From Orychophragmus violaceus (Eukaryota > Streptophyta > Magnoliopsida > Brassicales > Brassicaceae), in contig CM058236.1 of the NCBI GenBank assembly GCA_030180135.1, positions 63,701,728-63,765,727 on the forward strand: a stretch of DNA of 64,000 bases, read 5' to 3'. The notes under the pieces were generated by a model that saw only the letters and a list, made by a program, of their open reading frames with translations, was not told where the DNA came from and ran no database searches. Positions 38,475-50,435 of the stretch are shown here, piece by piece; the first letter of the stretch is position 1; each line of letters opens with the position of its first letter. The translations under genes were made by a program, and so were the position numbers.

Positions 38475-39669
38475 TGATAGGTGTCAGGTTTTAACCCTAT
38501 ATCTAACTGCAAGTGCACAGTTCAGTAGTTGTAGTATATAGGTATCGAATCCACAGGGACTCCGGTATTCAATAGCTCAAGAACAGGAAATTAAACTAGG
38601 AAGAAAGCAATGTGATTGTATGAAAAGCAGTGCGAGAAAGTAAACAGAAAGCAGAGATTGTTGGTTGTGAAAACAAGTTATTAAGAGCGCTAAGTCTAGG
38701 GCGTTCTCAGGAAATCAGACAAGCAGACAGTTTATTCAGCAAGGATCTAATTAAGCACAGTTCTAGAACTCAAAACACAGATATAGAATTAACCAAATTC
38801 CTTTGCGATAATTCTCTAAGTCTAAGTGCAGCAAACCAAACTTTCGTTTGCGAGAACTAACAGATTAAACTAGCATTAATCCCAAGTTTGATATGTTCAC
38901 AATTATCCTAAACCAAACTTTCGTTTGCGAGAAGTTTAATTGCTCAACCTAATTAGTTCAGATTCCTAAACCCCACTTCCGTGACGTATTTAGCAACCTA
39001 AGATCTAGATTCTAATTGATCAGGTTAGAACTAGCTTTAAGCACAATTAGATTGAAGAACAGATATAGTTATGAATCCTTAACTGAAATAAACAAGTCTA
39101 GCAAGTCATGAAATCCTATGTGAGAAACCCTAAACCTAACAAGGAATCTACTCAGACATAGATAATGAAAACATAATCATATGATGAATAAATTGCATAG
39201 AAGATAAAGAATAAAAGGGGTTCGAAATCTTCTCCAAATACAGATGAAGTAAAGGTTCAGATCAGCCCCAAAAGCTCTAAAAATCCTCTGCTCTTAATTA
39301 TGAAAGCGTAAGTAAATAAAACACCAAAAACTTAATTATATAGGTCTAATCTCGGCCAGAGGCTTCTTTGTAAATATCAGGAACTTCTGGATCAGAGTGC
39401 AATATCTTGACTCTTCATAAACCGCCGAGTTTCGGCCCATCTCGCTGGTGCAACGATCGGTGCATGTGTGCATCGATCGACGCATTTCTCTGTTTCGGAC
39501 AGTGAACTCTATCTCTCGGCCAAACACTCCAAAAATCTCCAAAAAGTGCCATAATCACCAAATATGCTCCAAACCTGATTATACCTGTAAAAGACTCTAA
39601 AAGAACACAAAAAGACACTAAAACACACTTATATCATGGTCTAAAACTAGTAAAAACCATGATATATCA
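38475..39669 (-). mobile_element. Solo LTR of the Athila-like gypsy family, inverted
   Basis: Read on the minus strand this starts TGATATATCATGGTTTTTAC and ends CCTATCA, matching the LTR starts at 56300 (same 1195-bp length) and 49045. A five-base target duplication GGATC flanks it (38470-38474 and 39670-39674). No internal sequence remains, so it arose by LTR-LTR recombination. It contains the paired CGATCG motifs (39454 and 39474) found across the family. It interrupts the RNase H domain of the LINE. Confidence 0.9.
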
Positions 39670-39674
39670 GGATC

Positions 39675-40050
39675 TCATTTCTGGATATTACCTCTTCTCC
39701 GTTAGAGGCTGAAGCAAAGGCTATGCTCTTTGCTGTTCGTGATATCATGGCCAAAGGATTTCAACATGTCATCTTTGAAAGCGACTGTCAATTACTTATT
39801 CGATCACTCACAACTCCTTTCTGTGATTGGAGCATTCATAATCTGGTCAGTGAAATAAGGCATATCACTTGTTCATCTCTGGATACACATTTCACTTATG
39901 TTCCTCGTACATGCAACAAAGCTGCTCACAACATTGCTTCTTCCTCACGGCTTAACTATTCCAGTGTTTTTTTGTAATCCATTTCTACCTGTTTGGTTGA
40001 CTTCGATTGTTGATTCCGACTTTGTAAACTTTGTTTCATGAATATAATAC
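39675..40050 (+). pseudogene. LINE RNase H remnant, continuation after the solo LTR
   Basis: SPLEAEAKAMLFAV, FESDCQLLIRSL and CNKAAHNIAS are the second half of a plant LINE-type RNase H (RVT_3), with the Glu and Asp catalytic positions. Together with 36950-38474 it rebuilds one decayed LINE copy; a one-base frame change separates the two parts even after removing the LTR. The LINE 3' tail ends shortly before a Helitron end at 40053. Confidence 0.8.
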
Positions 40051-40769
40051 AACTAGTGTTCGGCCCGTGCGTTTGCACGGGCTAATTGTTTAGCTGAAAA
40101 AAATTATGGTTAAAATTATGTCTTAAATTAATGAAACATTATTAAATAAATAATTGTATCTTATTCATATATTTTTAAATCGTATTTATTTTGAAATTTG
40201 AAATATTGACTTAGTCACACTCGATTAATATATTCTTTAAATATATAACAAAGAAAACTTGCATTTATGTAGACGATTAATTAAAAAATTTCAAACATTT
40301 GGGTAACCATTCTTTCCAGCTCTAGCCTGCATCTTCATTTTTGGATACAAAAAAATTAAAATTGAGAAATTATGAAAGTGTTGCAACTCATGCATCCTTA
40401 AGCTTCATAAACTGACGCATATTTGTTGAGAACATATATGTCTATGGGAATCTCTGTTACATCTCCTCCTTCTCTGACTCATGGATGTGCTACAACTCAA
40501 GAAAAACAAAACCACAATCATGAGAAGTAGATCATACGATTAGAACAAAATACTGGCAACAATGTACTTATACAGAGCCTGTGCAGCTGTTAGTCTAGCT
40601 CTTGGGTCTTTTACTAACAAATTCTTAACGAAATATTTGGCACTGTTGGTAATAGTTGGCCAATGTTTTCTATTAAAATCAGGTTTGTTCATCAATGCCT
40701 ATACGTACAAACACATATTCAATTCAAGATTCATCATTTTTTTTGCCTGAGGGAAACTACACAAATCTC

Positions 40770-41725
40770 TTTGAAGATACCATCTTCAGTCTTATCCCAG
40801 AAAGGTTGTCTCCCGCAGAGAAGAATGTAGCTGATAACAACGATACTCCACACGTCTGATTTGGGACATGACCTGCGTTTCAATACTTCAGGTGCTACGT
40901 AATACGCTCCCTACTATATCATGAAACTTTTCCCCTGCATTTAGTTTATCTAACAGTTAGACCAAAGAGATATGTATGTGAAGACAAACTTTGAAACCAA
41001 ACCTGGTTTTATGAAGTCCGATAAAAAGAAGCTGTGAATAAAACCAAACTACACATTCAGAAACATGATGATGAAGTATACTACTTCTGGTTTCATAACT
41101 CTGTGAACCAAACCACGCAGATGACACTCAGCTGCAACTTTTAGCATATGTCTCTCTACTTAGATAAGGCCTTACTTAGCTAATATGCGATCCAACAACT
41201 CACCACCCTTGCATAACCTAAAGAACAATATCATCAATAGACAAACTAATTAACAACAGAGGAGAACAACATTTTGCTCTTTCGTCTTTCTTTCATGCAT
41301 TGCAATAAAGAAGATGAATCAAAGAAAGAAAAACATGGTTATAAAAAGCTTTACTTACTCCATGACTATATAAACAGAGTTCTTGTCCTCGAAGGCATTA
41401 TATAACCGAACCACATTTTCATGACCAGTTAAAGCTTCTAGTATCTTCACCTCTCTCTTCACATCTTCCACAACTATCCGAACTGTCATCTTCCCACCCA
41501 ATATATTCGATTATACAAAACAATCTTTCGAATTGATTCATAATGATGATGCAAAAGTTTACCTTGGCTCTATCGATTTTCTTGACGGCTACACGATCTC
41601 CGGGTTTTTTTTATCGGTAGCGACATATGTATAACCGAACTGGCCATGTCCGAGCAATTTTTTCGATGGTGTAACGGTTGTCGAAATCCTTAGCATACCC
41701 AAAATCAATGCGCTTACCATACGGG
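40770..41725 (-). pseudogene. Calcium-dependent protein kinase fragment (CPK16/18/28-like), decayed
   Basis: Kinase-domain pieces appear in order on the minus strand: IPYGKRIDFGYAKDF and KLLGHGQFGYTYVATDKK (glycine loop, 41725-41600), VEDVKREVKILEALTGHENV and YNAFEDKNSVYIVME (41490-41357), GGELLDRILAK (41215-41170), KVAAECHLRGLVHR followed by V in place of the catalytic Asp (about 41140-41090), and GSAYYVAPEVLKRRS with SYILLCGRQPFWDKTEDG (40925-40780). Intron remnants lie between. A run of eight A breaks the frame after the glycine loop. The autoinhibitory and EF-hand calcium-binding parts are absent. Intact relatives phosphorylate targets in immunity and stem growth; this copy cannot be active. 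Confidence 0.85.
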
Positions 41726-41895
41726 ATCGTTTCTCCATGTCTCCTCCCGTTATTATTGATAACCTTCTCTCATGCCGCGTTTGCGTATGCGGCGGCGTTT
41801 TCTTAGTTGTCGTCGTCGGGGAGTTTCGTTGCGGTTGGGTCCTGTGGTCTTTATCGGAGGAGAAATATATGATAAAAATCATGGAAATTTGGTAC

Positions 41896-42056
41896 CTTTG
41901 AATCGAGAAGAAGAAGTTCCATAGAAGCGAATTCTGCAGGTTTATCTTTATTTGGAAATCCCCATTGACGAACGATACGAACTTTTATTTTGCACACACC
42001 ATTCGCAGGTGTTAGCTCGAAAACAGATAGACTATCAATGGGTATTTTGATTGAAC
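41896..42056 (-). CDS. Possible RPA/OB-fold exon within the Helitron
   Basis: A 161-nt open exon with a TTTGCAG acceptor and a GTACC donor reads SIKIPIDSLSVFELTPANG, then CKIKVRIVRQWGFPN and FASMELLLLDSK. The pattern 'KVRIVRQW...MELLLLDSKG' resembles OB folds of replication protein A-like (DUF223) proteins, which plant Helitrons often carry. No further exons of that type were found; just downstream the kinase fragment begins. It may be a Helitron RPA remnant or a captured host exon. Assignment is tentative. Confidence 0.4.
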
Positions 42057-42440
42057 CTGCAAAATCAACCGATAGATTAAAGGAAGAAAGCTTATATACT
42101 CAGATAGATATTGAAACGGATTAAAAGAAAGAAAAAATTAGGGTTAAGAAAATACATAAAACCATTGAAAGGGATTCGATTCTTACGATTTTTCGATCTG
42201 GAGAAGATGGAGAAGAAATAGAATCCGGAATTATGGATAAAATAAAATGGTTTGAGATCATCGTTGGGTACAAAAGATTGGGGAAGATCATGGAGAGATT
42301 GTGGAGAAATTAACGATCGTGGGTTCGTGGATGATAAAAATGTTTCTGATTTTTTTTTTTGCCTCGAAAATCAGCTAAATAAAAGCTGGAGAAATAAATG
42401 GAACTTCAAAAAGGATGCTTTGGTTCGTATAATTTTCTAG

Positions 42441-43130
42441 AAATTAAATAAAAGGAAAAATTGCCCAAAATTCTGAGAGAATGACACGGTGGATTTTGCC
42501 ACGTGTCAAGCGTATAGAGCAGCAGTTAGGGGCATTTTTGCTAGTGCATTATGGGTTAAAGGATTTCAGTCGGAAAAAAACTAATTATTTTGGTGTGTAA
42601 TTTGGAAAAGAAAAAGTTAATAATCCATCCTATGCTTTTCCAAAAATAATGTAAACTTTTTAAATCAAACTTTAAAAGTCAATATTAAAATATTGCCAAT
42701 GTGTAATTTTTTCAGTTTGACCAAGACAAAATAAAAAATACACCATAATAAATTCTTAGAAAATAAGTAGCTTTCCTAAATTTTAGTTTGACTAAACATA
42801 CTAAACAAGATTTACACGTCGAGTCACTTTGAGTTACAAAAGTAACAAAAAAATATCACTTACCCACTTTTACACTATTATCAAATTTTAAAGGCAAAAC
42901 TGCCCTCTAACAATTGTGAATCGGTTATATTTGAACATAAAGAGAAAAAATTGGTTGGAAAGAGATAAATCTATTTCCCATTTTCTTTAATAATCTCTCA
43001 TTTATGACTCTCCCCTTTCATTTCTTTTATTTTATTTCTAAGTGATATGAAAAACATAAATTATTATTTTTTGATATTACAATTCATAATTTTTTTTCTA
43101 TATAATAACATTCATTTTTATATATTTTAA
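42441..43130. other. Intergenic, AT-rich, no gene
   Basis: No reading frame, repeat end or RNA gene is recognisable here. Confidence 0.5.
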
Positions 43131-43139
43131 TTGTTCATA

Positions 43140-44340
43140 GACAGATGGTCGTGGACATGAAACTGAGAAAGTTGGTGTTCCATGATATACAGATCCACCG
43201 ATTGTTCTAATCACTTCAGCACTTTCGTGGACATGTCCATGTAGATGAAAGGTTATTGCACTTATTATATTCCACTTATGTTTCCCCGAGATAATAAAAC
43301 TTTCATCCACTTGGCCATGTCCACGAGAGTATTGAACGAAAAACAATAATTTTCAAAAAGAGTGTACAACAATAACATTCATTTCATGCTACAAATTGGG
43401 AACACAAATGTCTAATATAGCAAATGCAATAATATTGGAAGTAAGTGATAAAAAAGCGAACCAACATCAATATGGCATCCATAGAAAAGTGTCCACGAAA
43501 ATAATTCCGCAAAACAATAGAAAGACAGAAAATCACATAAAATTGGCAAATTAAGAGATGAAAACACATTGCATCTATCGCAGTTTGTTATCCATGAACA
43601 CATGTACACACATAAAGTAATCAACATGATAAACTAGATTCAAATAGATGTCCATTTAAACGTGTCCACATTGACGTAAGCAGTCGGATAAATATATTGA
43701 AGTAGATATCCTAATAAAATTATCCATACAGACATAATAAAAGATGGGCAAATAAGACGAAAATATATGTTCACTTTACATTGTCTGTTATAATGTAATC
43801 CAAAGGGTGGGACTAGATGGATGAGTGATTGAACTACAGTTATCAAATCAGACTTAAAGGGAGGGACGGAGTGGGTGTCCACCAAAGGATGACCACATAA
43901 CGTACTTGTTTTCTTGACTAGCTGTTTGGAAAACATATCGTAGATGAGTTGAGCATCGTGCGGCAGGCAGGTCGAGAGGTTTCCAAGAAGGACTTGTCCA
44001 TGCTAATTTGTTCATGTTACCCGTAAATATTCATTTCACAAATCGACGTGGACACCATTTAAAAAAAATGTTGTATATCATATTGTGGAAATAACATTCA
44101 GGAGCACGTGGACAAAGTAAAATGGTCAATTGATATCAAAATCTCATAACAATGTTCATGTTGGTTTGTCTCGGAATGTGGTGTCCATTATGCTTTGTCC
44201 ATGTAATCCTAAATGTTCATCGTAATAGTAAATGTTCTTTGACAAATCGGCGTTGACATGGACAAAAATTGTCCATGCTACATTGTTCACGTCATATTTT
44301 CTACATATGCATCAACTATGTACTTGTCAACTGAATCTGA
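43140..44340. repeat. Cluster of dispersed TGTCCA/TGGACA motifs
   Basis: About 16 copies of TGTCCA or its complement, often as GTGGACATG or TGTCCATG, plus TGTTCATG variants, occur on both strands in 1.2 kb (for example 43152, 43228, 43316, 43649, 43997, 44105, 44195, 44259, 44272). No protein is encoded. The density suggests the subterminal region of a DNA transposon, but no terminal inverted repeats could be fixed. Confidence 0.5.
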
Positions 44341-44751
44341 ATCATATAGATCATTCATGCCACAATTTTTTTGACGTTTATAAGATTTGATTAAGACTTA
44401 TAAAAATATATTTGAAATAAATTTTAGACTATAGAAATAATATAATTTGTAGTATCAAAAATTATTTTATGTTTAAAAAAAATAAAAGAACAAAAATAAA
44501 AGAGAAAAATGAGAGAAGGAAGAGAGAGAGAGAAAAAAGTAAAAAGAAAAGATAAAAAGGAGAAAAAGGGAGAGAGTTAACGAGAAAAAAATGATAACCT
44601 AAGAGGAGATAGGAAAGTAACTATAATGCATGCTTAGTTAGATAAAATAAGGGAAAAATTGTATGGTCCTTGAGTCAAAGTGCTCAATAATATCAATGTG
44701 ATTTTTTATGAAATAAATAACTTGAGAAATAACTATACACGTAAATAACAA

Positions 44752-44753
<2 letters not shown>

Positions 44754-44818
<65 letters not shown>
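44754..44818. repeat. (AT)n microsatellite, about 65 bp
   Basis: Uninterrupted TA repeat just left of the tandem duplication. Confidence 0.95.
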
Positions 44819-44822
<4 letters not shown>

Positions 44823-44823
<1 letters not shown>

Positions 44824-45845
44824 GTTATCTTAAAAATCTGAAATTCATTATCAATATTGATTTTTATCATTCTTAATTTAATATTATGTTAGACTTTGAA
44901 CATATACTTTTACATTTTGATATTATTATTCAATTTTTATTAAATTTAATTTCTAAACTTAGTATTTTATATTTAAAAAACTTAGTGAGTTATCCTGTGC
45001 ACCACATAAAACATCATATATTTTATATAATATGTTTCAATGCAATTCATTTTATTTATCAATAAATCTCTTGACCTAAATTATTAAAATCCTATAAATA
45101 TTTCCAAGTCTAGGTAACTTTTTTGTTTTAGGTATCAAATCGAGCAATTTATTAATTATTTTGATAATGAATTTTAGCAAGCAGTAAATTTTTATTCAGA
45201 AAAATATCTAATATACTATTATGATAGATTTAAAAATTGTATTTATCCCTAAAAAGTTTCTCCTTTTTGTTTGCATGCATTAATGTCTGCGTGTAGCTAA
45301 TGAATTTTACTAAACATATTAAACAATGGTATAATGTGTGTTTCCTTAAAAATTATAAGATTCATTATCAATATTGATTTTAATCATTCTTAATGAAATA
45401 TTATATTGGACTTTGAACATATATTTTTACATTTGATATTTGTTTTATTTGAATTTTATTAAATTTAATATCAAAGACTTATTATTCTATATTCAAGAAA
45501 ATTATTGAGTTATCTTGTGAAATTGATAAACATTATATATATATATATATACATATATTTTATAATCCATTTAAATACAGTTCATGTTATTTTATCAATA
45601 ATTTTTTGACTTAAATGATTAAAAACCCATTAACGTTTTAAAGTCTAGATAATTTTTTGTTTTATGTATCAAATGAATCAATTTATTAATATTTTGATAA
45701 TTAATATTTAGCAAGAAGAAAATTTTATTCATAAAATATTGAATATACTACCATGATAGATTTAAAAATTGTATTTCAGCCTTCAACATTTTCTCCGTTT
45801 TCCTGGCATGCGTTAATGTTTGCGTGTAGCTGATGAATTCTAGTA
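44823..45845. repeat. Diverged tandem duplication, unit about 515 bp
   Basis: Two consecutive copies (about 44823-45330 and 45340-45845) share ordered blocks: TTCATTATCAATATTGATTT, GACTTTGAACATATA, TATGATAGATTTAAAAATTG with one substitution, and TGCGTGTAGCTGATGAATT with one substitution. No coding potential is visible. Confidence 0.8.
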
Positions 45846-45973
45846 TCATTTCCGACAGAGAACCATAATTGCAAACTCTCCCACATAGCTGTCATACAAT
45901 CAACCAACAAAATCAAAGGACTAAGCTTTGCTTCCACATTGCTACGGATCCATCCACTGATCATAGCATTCAT

Positions 45974-47140
45974 ACTACAAGAAAATAATCGATTAGTGAT
46001 GAAAATTAGCGAATTTTGTGATGTCTCTAGCTAGCGATGTTTTATTGTCTTTTAACAAATAGATTATAAATAATCGTTAAGACGTCGTTAATTTAGGACG
46101 AATTAATTTCGTCATTAAATGATTGGACATATAACAATGAATGCTACTAATCGTCGTGAATTCGTTGTTATATAGCGATTAATTAACAACAACAAAAATT
46201 CGAAGTAACTTACAATGAATTAACGACGAAACAAAATGATAGTTATCTGGTAGATTGCCATGTTTTTATATGGTATATCGGTTTATTACGACGAAATAAT
46301 ACCTTATTAAAATGTCTAGTTTGTAAATTATTGCTAATTGCTATTAAAATTTGTTGCAAATTTGTTGGTTGAGAGAATTTTCTATAATACCTCATAGTTC
46401 TAACAAAAACCACATTCCTAAACATAAAAAATCTCTTAAAATTCATTTTCAAAAAAAAATATATATATATATATATAATACACGAATTAAAGAGTTGTAT
46501 GTATAGACATAAAAATGCGGAAAGAACTGTGCAAAAGAGTTTAAAGAAGGTGTTCAAATATTCATGTATTAGGCAGACTAGACATCGATAACCATGAAAA
46601 CGGTAAAATCCTTTGTCCTTCTCAAAATGTATGAATAGGACATTTATTTTAGTTGAGATGGTTTGGCGTCACTTACTGCATATACGATTTACACCACATT
46701 ATTATATATGGTATCAACTCGGAGAAATTTATAGTACTGGACATGATGCAAGAATTAGTAGTAGCAATGTTCAGCATGAAAATGAATTGCATGTTAATCA
46801 TGATCGAATTGGTTGTCATGGAGAGCATAGTTATCATGAGTATGAAAGGTTGTATGAAATGGTTACAGGTGCACTTCATGAAACAACAAGTACTGATCAT
46901 AATGATGTTGAGGAATCCAAGTTAGATGTCAAACGATTTTATGATATGCTAGATGCATCAAATCATCCTCAACGATGGATGTAGATAAAGGTTGTCAAAT
47001 TTATCGTTGGCAACTAGGATGTGATGATTAAAATTGATCATAAATTATCTCTATTTAAATGTGATTGGTTTGACCCTGTTCCTGGCTGAGGCATTCGAGT
47101 AAACAATTTTGGAGTCGTGGACATGAATTAGCTAGCACCT
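45974..47140 (+). mobile_element. Decayed CACTA (En/Spm) remnant
   Basis: The left end TACTACAAGAAAAT at 45975 differs by one base from the CACTA consensus CACTACAAGAAAA. Subterminal sequence rich in short TAGCGA/ACGAATT-like motifs follows (46000-46230). A 123-codon frame (46613-46984) ends in ESKLDVKRFYDMLDASNHP, resembling the segment that precedes the TNP2 transposase core. Further on, KCDWFDPVPG and GIRVNNFGVVD (about 47055-47125) resemble the DUF4216 domain of CACTA proteins. The transposase itself is gone and no right end was found. Confidence 0.55.
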
Positions 47141-48330
47141 TCAGTCGCAATTTCATTGTAACTAGCGACGATTTAATGATGATTACATTGTAATTTGATG
47201 AATATGTGATTCCCAAAAATAACATCCGAAGAAGTAGCGGATTTTGATAAAGACAAACAAGATGATTAGGATTCTGATATAGAGTTTGATATTTCTATTT
47301 CTAGGTATTAGGAAAACTAAAACCTAATTTTTTTAACGAAAAGTTCTGAAAGTTTCGATGTTAAACATAAAGTATATTATACATTAACTCTTACTTAGAA
47401 AATATGTTAAAAATGTCAAAAACAAAAAATGTTACTAATATTGTCAAATAATACATCTTTTTACTAATATTATCACCGTCACCGCTTAACCTGTTCGGCC
47501 ACCTACTTTTTAGGTTGGCCGGACGCTATACTCGGATATTTTTGGCCAGTGACGAGCTAGTTTATCTGTCGTCTATTGAGTACTTGCAGATTACAGATCT
47601 CCACCACCAGATCTGTGCTTCTTCTCTCTCGGCGGCGACCTGCTCCAGGGTTGCTTGAGAGTCCTCTTAACCCCTGTTGAGAGTGCTTCCCTTGCTTCTT
47701 ATTTTGAACTTTCAATCCTATTCAAACACGAGATCTAGTCTCCATCGTACATCTCCTCCGACATCCTTTGCTTTTCAAAATTTTTGTGTGGCGGCTCCCG
47801 TCGTGCTCTTCCACCATTTGCAGCGATTTTGGTTACAATGTCTTCTCTTTTGTCTTTCAAAATATGCATCCACCATCATTTTTTTCTGAGAGATTTGGCT
47901 TAGTACGACACGCAGAAGGAGAAAGAGAGGATGCCTTTGCTCCAAAAAAATTTCCATGAAATAATATCATTAAATTTTACGGCTTAGTTCCGACAAACCT
48001 ATTTGGGATACTTCTTTACGGCTTGTTTTTCACGACTTAGCTCCAACACAGTTACTTAGTTCCGGCAAACGACAAGAAATTACAATGGGCCTGGCTCAGT
48101 TAATTTTCAAAAAGCCTATTTTTAATAGTTTTTGGTCCATAAAATAACTCACTCATATTGAGGTGTCATTGACAATAATCTTGGAAAAATCATATTCATT
48201 CGACGGTTTAAATTTTGATTCCACGAAAGCCAGTTTTAAGGTTGGGAATCATTCTCTAAAACCAAAGTCTCTTCTAATAAAAATGTTGGCTCACGTAATT
48301 TACCTTCGGACTGAGACGTTGTTGTCAAAA
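47141..48330. other. Unassigned, no gene recognised
   Basis: Short frames here (for example near 47677-47950) have no recognisable domain. The right part may be the decayed 5' region of the LINE that starts near 48335, but nothing proves it. Confidence 0.35.
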
Positions 48331-48334
48331 CATC

Positions 48335-49044
48335 TCAATTAATGTGATTGCATGGAATTGTCAGGGAGCTCGAAGAGCTTCACCGGTGTTACCTTTCTAG
48401 TTTTTATTTTTATCAGAGACAAAGAACAATCGACATTTTTTTCAAGATTTGCATGTTTCTTTTCGATAGGCCGATGCGGAGGTTTATCTCTTTTTATATG
48501 AATGAACCTAATGTTTTTATTAAATATTCATATGAGCATATGATTAATATTGAGACTACCTTTGATGGTAATAAAATATATATGACTTTTCTTTACAGAG
48601 ATCTGGTAGTTAAAAATCGAGGTTATGTTTGGGAACGACTCACACGTATTAGTCTTCATTGGCAAAATGCATGGCTTTTGATATGAGATTTTAATGAAAC
48701 TACGGGGAATCATTAAAAAGAGGAGGACATAGGAGATTAGAGGCATCATTTCTTTTGTTCTGTATAATGATTAAAACTGTGGAATGATAGACTTCCTATA
48801 TAAAGGCAACTCTCTTTCCTAGGGAGGAAGAAGAAATTCTACAAAGGTTAAATGTCGTCTCAATAAAGATATGGGTAACAAGGATTGGCATGTGTTATTT
48901 TTCCACACTACTGTAGAGTATCTATAGCTTTGGGGATTGGATCATAGACTGGTACTTGCCAGTATCTAGGTGACGCCCCAGCGAAAGAAAAAAATTTGCC
49001 TGTTGTCAAAACTATATCTCCAGATGGAAGAAAACTTTGCCAAC
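48335..49044 (+). pseudogene. LINE ORF2 remnant, endonuclease part
   Basis: INVIAWNCQGARRASPVLPF at 48337, then LFLSETKNN, is the conserved start of the plant L1 endonuclease. Pieces such as FYMNEPNVFIKYSYE and WQNAWLLI-DFNET (near 48670, the usual GDFN catalytic block with a stop in place of Gly) follow, interrupted by stops. It is cut at 49044 by a gypsy element and continues at 54498. Confidence 0.75.
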
Positions 49045-50174
49045 TGATATACCATGGATTTTAAGACTTTTAACCATGGTATATGTCTTTGTTATCGAGT
49101 CTTTCTATGTGTTTTGGAGTCTCTTCAGGTGTTTTACAGATTTAGGCATATTTGGAGCTCAATTGGACGTTCTGGGAGCATTGGGAAGCCAAAATCACCT
49201 TGCAACGATCGATGCAGTATGTGCAGTGGTCGACGCAAGGTGATTCCAGGGTTCTGCGCCCAAAAATCTGCATTTTGGAGAAATTACAGTTTTTACCCAG
49301 AAACTTCCCAGACTTGCAAAAAGGCCCAAAAACGTGTTTAGACTTATATATTAGGGTTTTAAGCCATTGTTTAGGCTACACATATTTTACTTTTGAGAGA
49401 GTTAGGGGGCTGATCTTGTACTCGAAAGAGAAGAGTTTTCGAACCCCAATTCTTTATTCTATTATATGCTATTTGGTTTTCTATTCATGATGTCTTCTGT
49501 TTCGATGATCATGTCTGAGTAGTTTACCTGTTAGGTTTAGGGATTCTCACAGGAAATTTCATAGAATAATAGGTTGATCAATCTGTAGGGATTCATATCT
49601 GTTAGTTCTTCATCTAGGGTTGTTCTTAATGCTTAATCTGAATTAGCTACCCAGATTATTGATGTTAGGTTGATTTCCACAACGACAGTTGGTTAATTAA
49701 CTAGAAAGAACCTAGATGGGCAATTTGACTATTCGCAAAGAAATTTGTCTTAGGAGAATTGTGAACGAAAGAAATTGAGATTAATGCTTGTTTAGAACTC
49801 TAGGATTCGCAACGAAAGTTGGCTTGCTAGGTTGTCAGACATAGAAAATATTCCCAACGAAAGTTGGTATGTTATAATTATGTGATTCTAGTTCTAGAAC
49901 AATTCTTAATTAGATCCTGATTGATTGATTAGCATGTGTTCCTGATTTCCTGAGAACTCCCATTGACCTGACGCCTTCGCTTCTTGCTTACAAACCGATC
50001 TATTTACTTTTCTATTGTTTGATTTACTGCTTTCTCTATTGCTACCTAGCTTAACCTGGCATTCTATAATCTATCGTAAGAATCTAGAGTCCCTATGGAT
50101 TTCGATACCCTATATACTATTGATCGTCTGTGCACTTGCAGTGTAGATCTAGGGAATAAAACCTGACCGTATCA
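49045..50174 (+). repeat. 5' LTR of the non-autonomous gypsy element
   Basis: 1130 bp, TGATATACC to CGTATCA. It contains one CGATCG motif at 49206 paired with GGTCGA at 49228, and four imperfect copies of TTCGCAACGAAAGTTGG-like sequence (49681, 49731, 49806, 49851). Confidence 0.9.
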
Positions 50175-50180
50175 AGTTTT

Positions 50181-50198
50181 TGGCGCCGTTGCCGGGGA
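50181..50198 (+). other. Primer-binding site (tRNA-Asp type)
   Basis: TGGCGCCGTTGCCGGGGA lies six bases inside the LTR and is complementary to the 3' end of plant tRNA-Asp, the primer used by Athila-lineage elements. Confidence 0.85.
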
Positions 50199-50316
50199 CT
50201 CTTTTGAGTCTTTGATAGATTTGAACTTAGGGTTTAGACTAGGTTTTTTGTTTTCGTTTTTGGTTACTGATTTTTCTGTTTCTTGCGTTTCAGGTACGCC
50301 TAGAATCGCACTGCAT

Positions 50317-50391
50317 CGATCGACACGGTCCCGTGTGTCGATCGACATCGTTTTCGCATTGCATCGATCGACGTTCTTCCTGCATCGATCG
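50317..50391 (+). repeat. Four CGATCG motifs in the gypsy leader
   Basis: CGATCG cores start at 50317, 50339, 50365 and 50386, each in the context GCATCGATCGAC or GTGTCGATCGAC, spaced 21-26 bp. The same module recurs at 51002-51102 and 52268-52295 in this element. Confidence 0.9.
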
Positions 50392-50435
50392 ACACCTTTC
50401 GCGGAAGCACTAAAAAGACTAAGAGATCCGTAAGG

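Larger units (their letters stand above)
40053..42440 (-). mobile_element. Helitron 3' end (minus strand) with captured gene fragments
   Basis: On the minus strand the sequence ends GCCCGTGC-AAAC-GCACGGGC (an eight-base perfect hairpin at 40063-40082), then CGAACA and CTAG at 40053, followed by host T. This is a textbook Helitron 3' terminus. The 5' end (TC, to the right) was not found, so the right limit here is only the end of the captured fragments. Inside lie a decayed kinase fragment and a possible RPA-like exon, in the same orientation as the Helitron. Confidence 0.6.

Noticed and set aside
43098..43936. Several 60-98 codon minus-strand frames
   Set aside because: They overlap the TGTCCA motif cluster and show no conserved protein features.
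47677..47959. Frames of 60-70 codons on both strands
   Set aside because: No domain, overlapping strands and TE-rich surroundings; no support for a gene.
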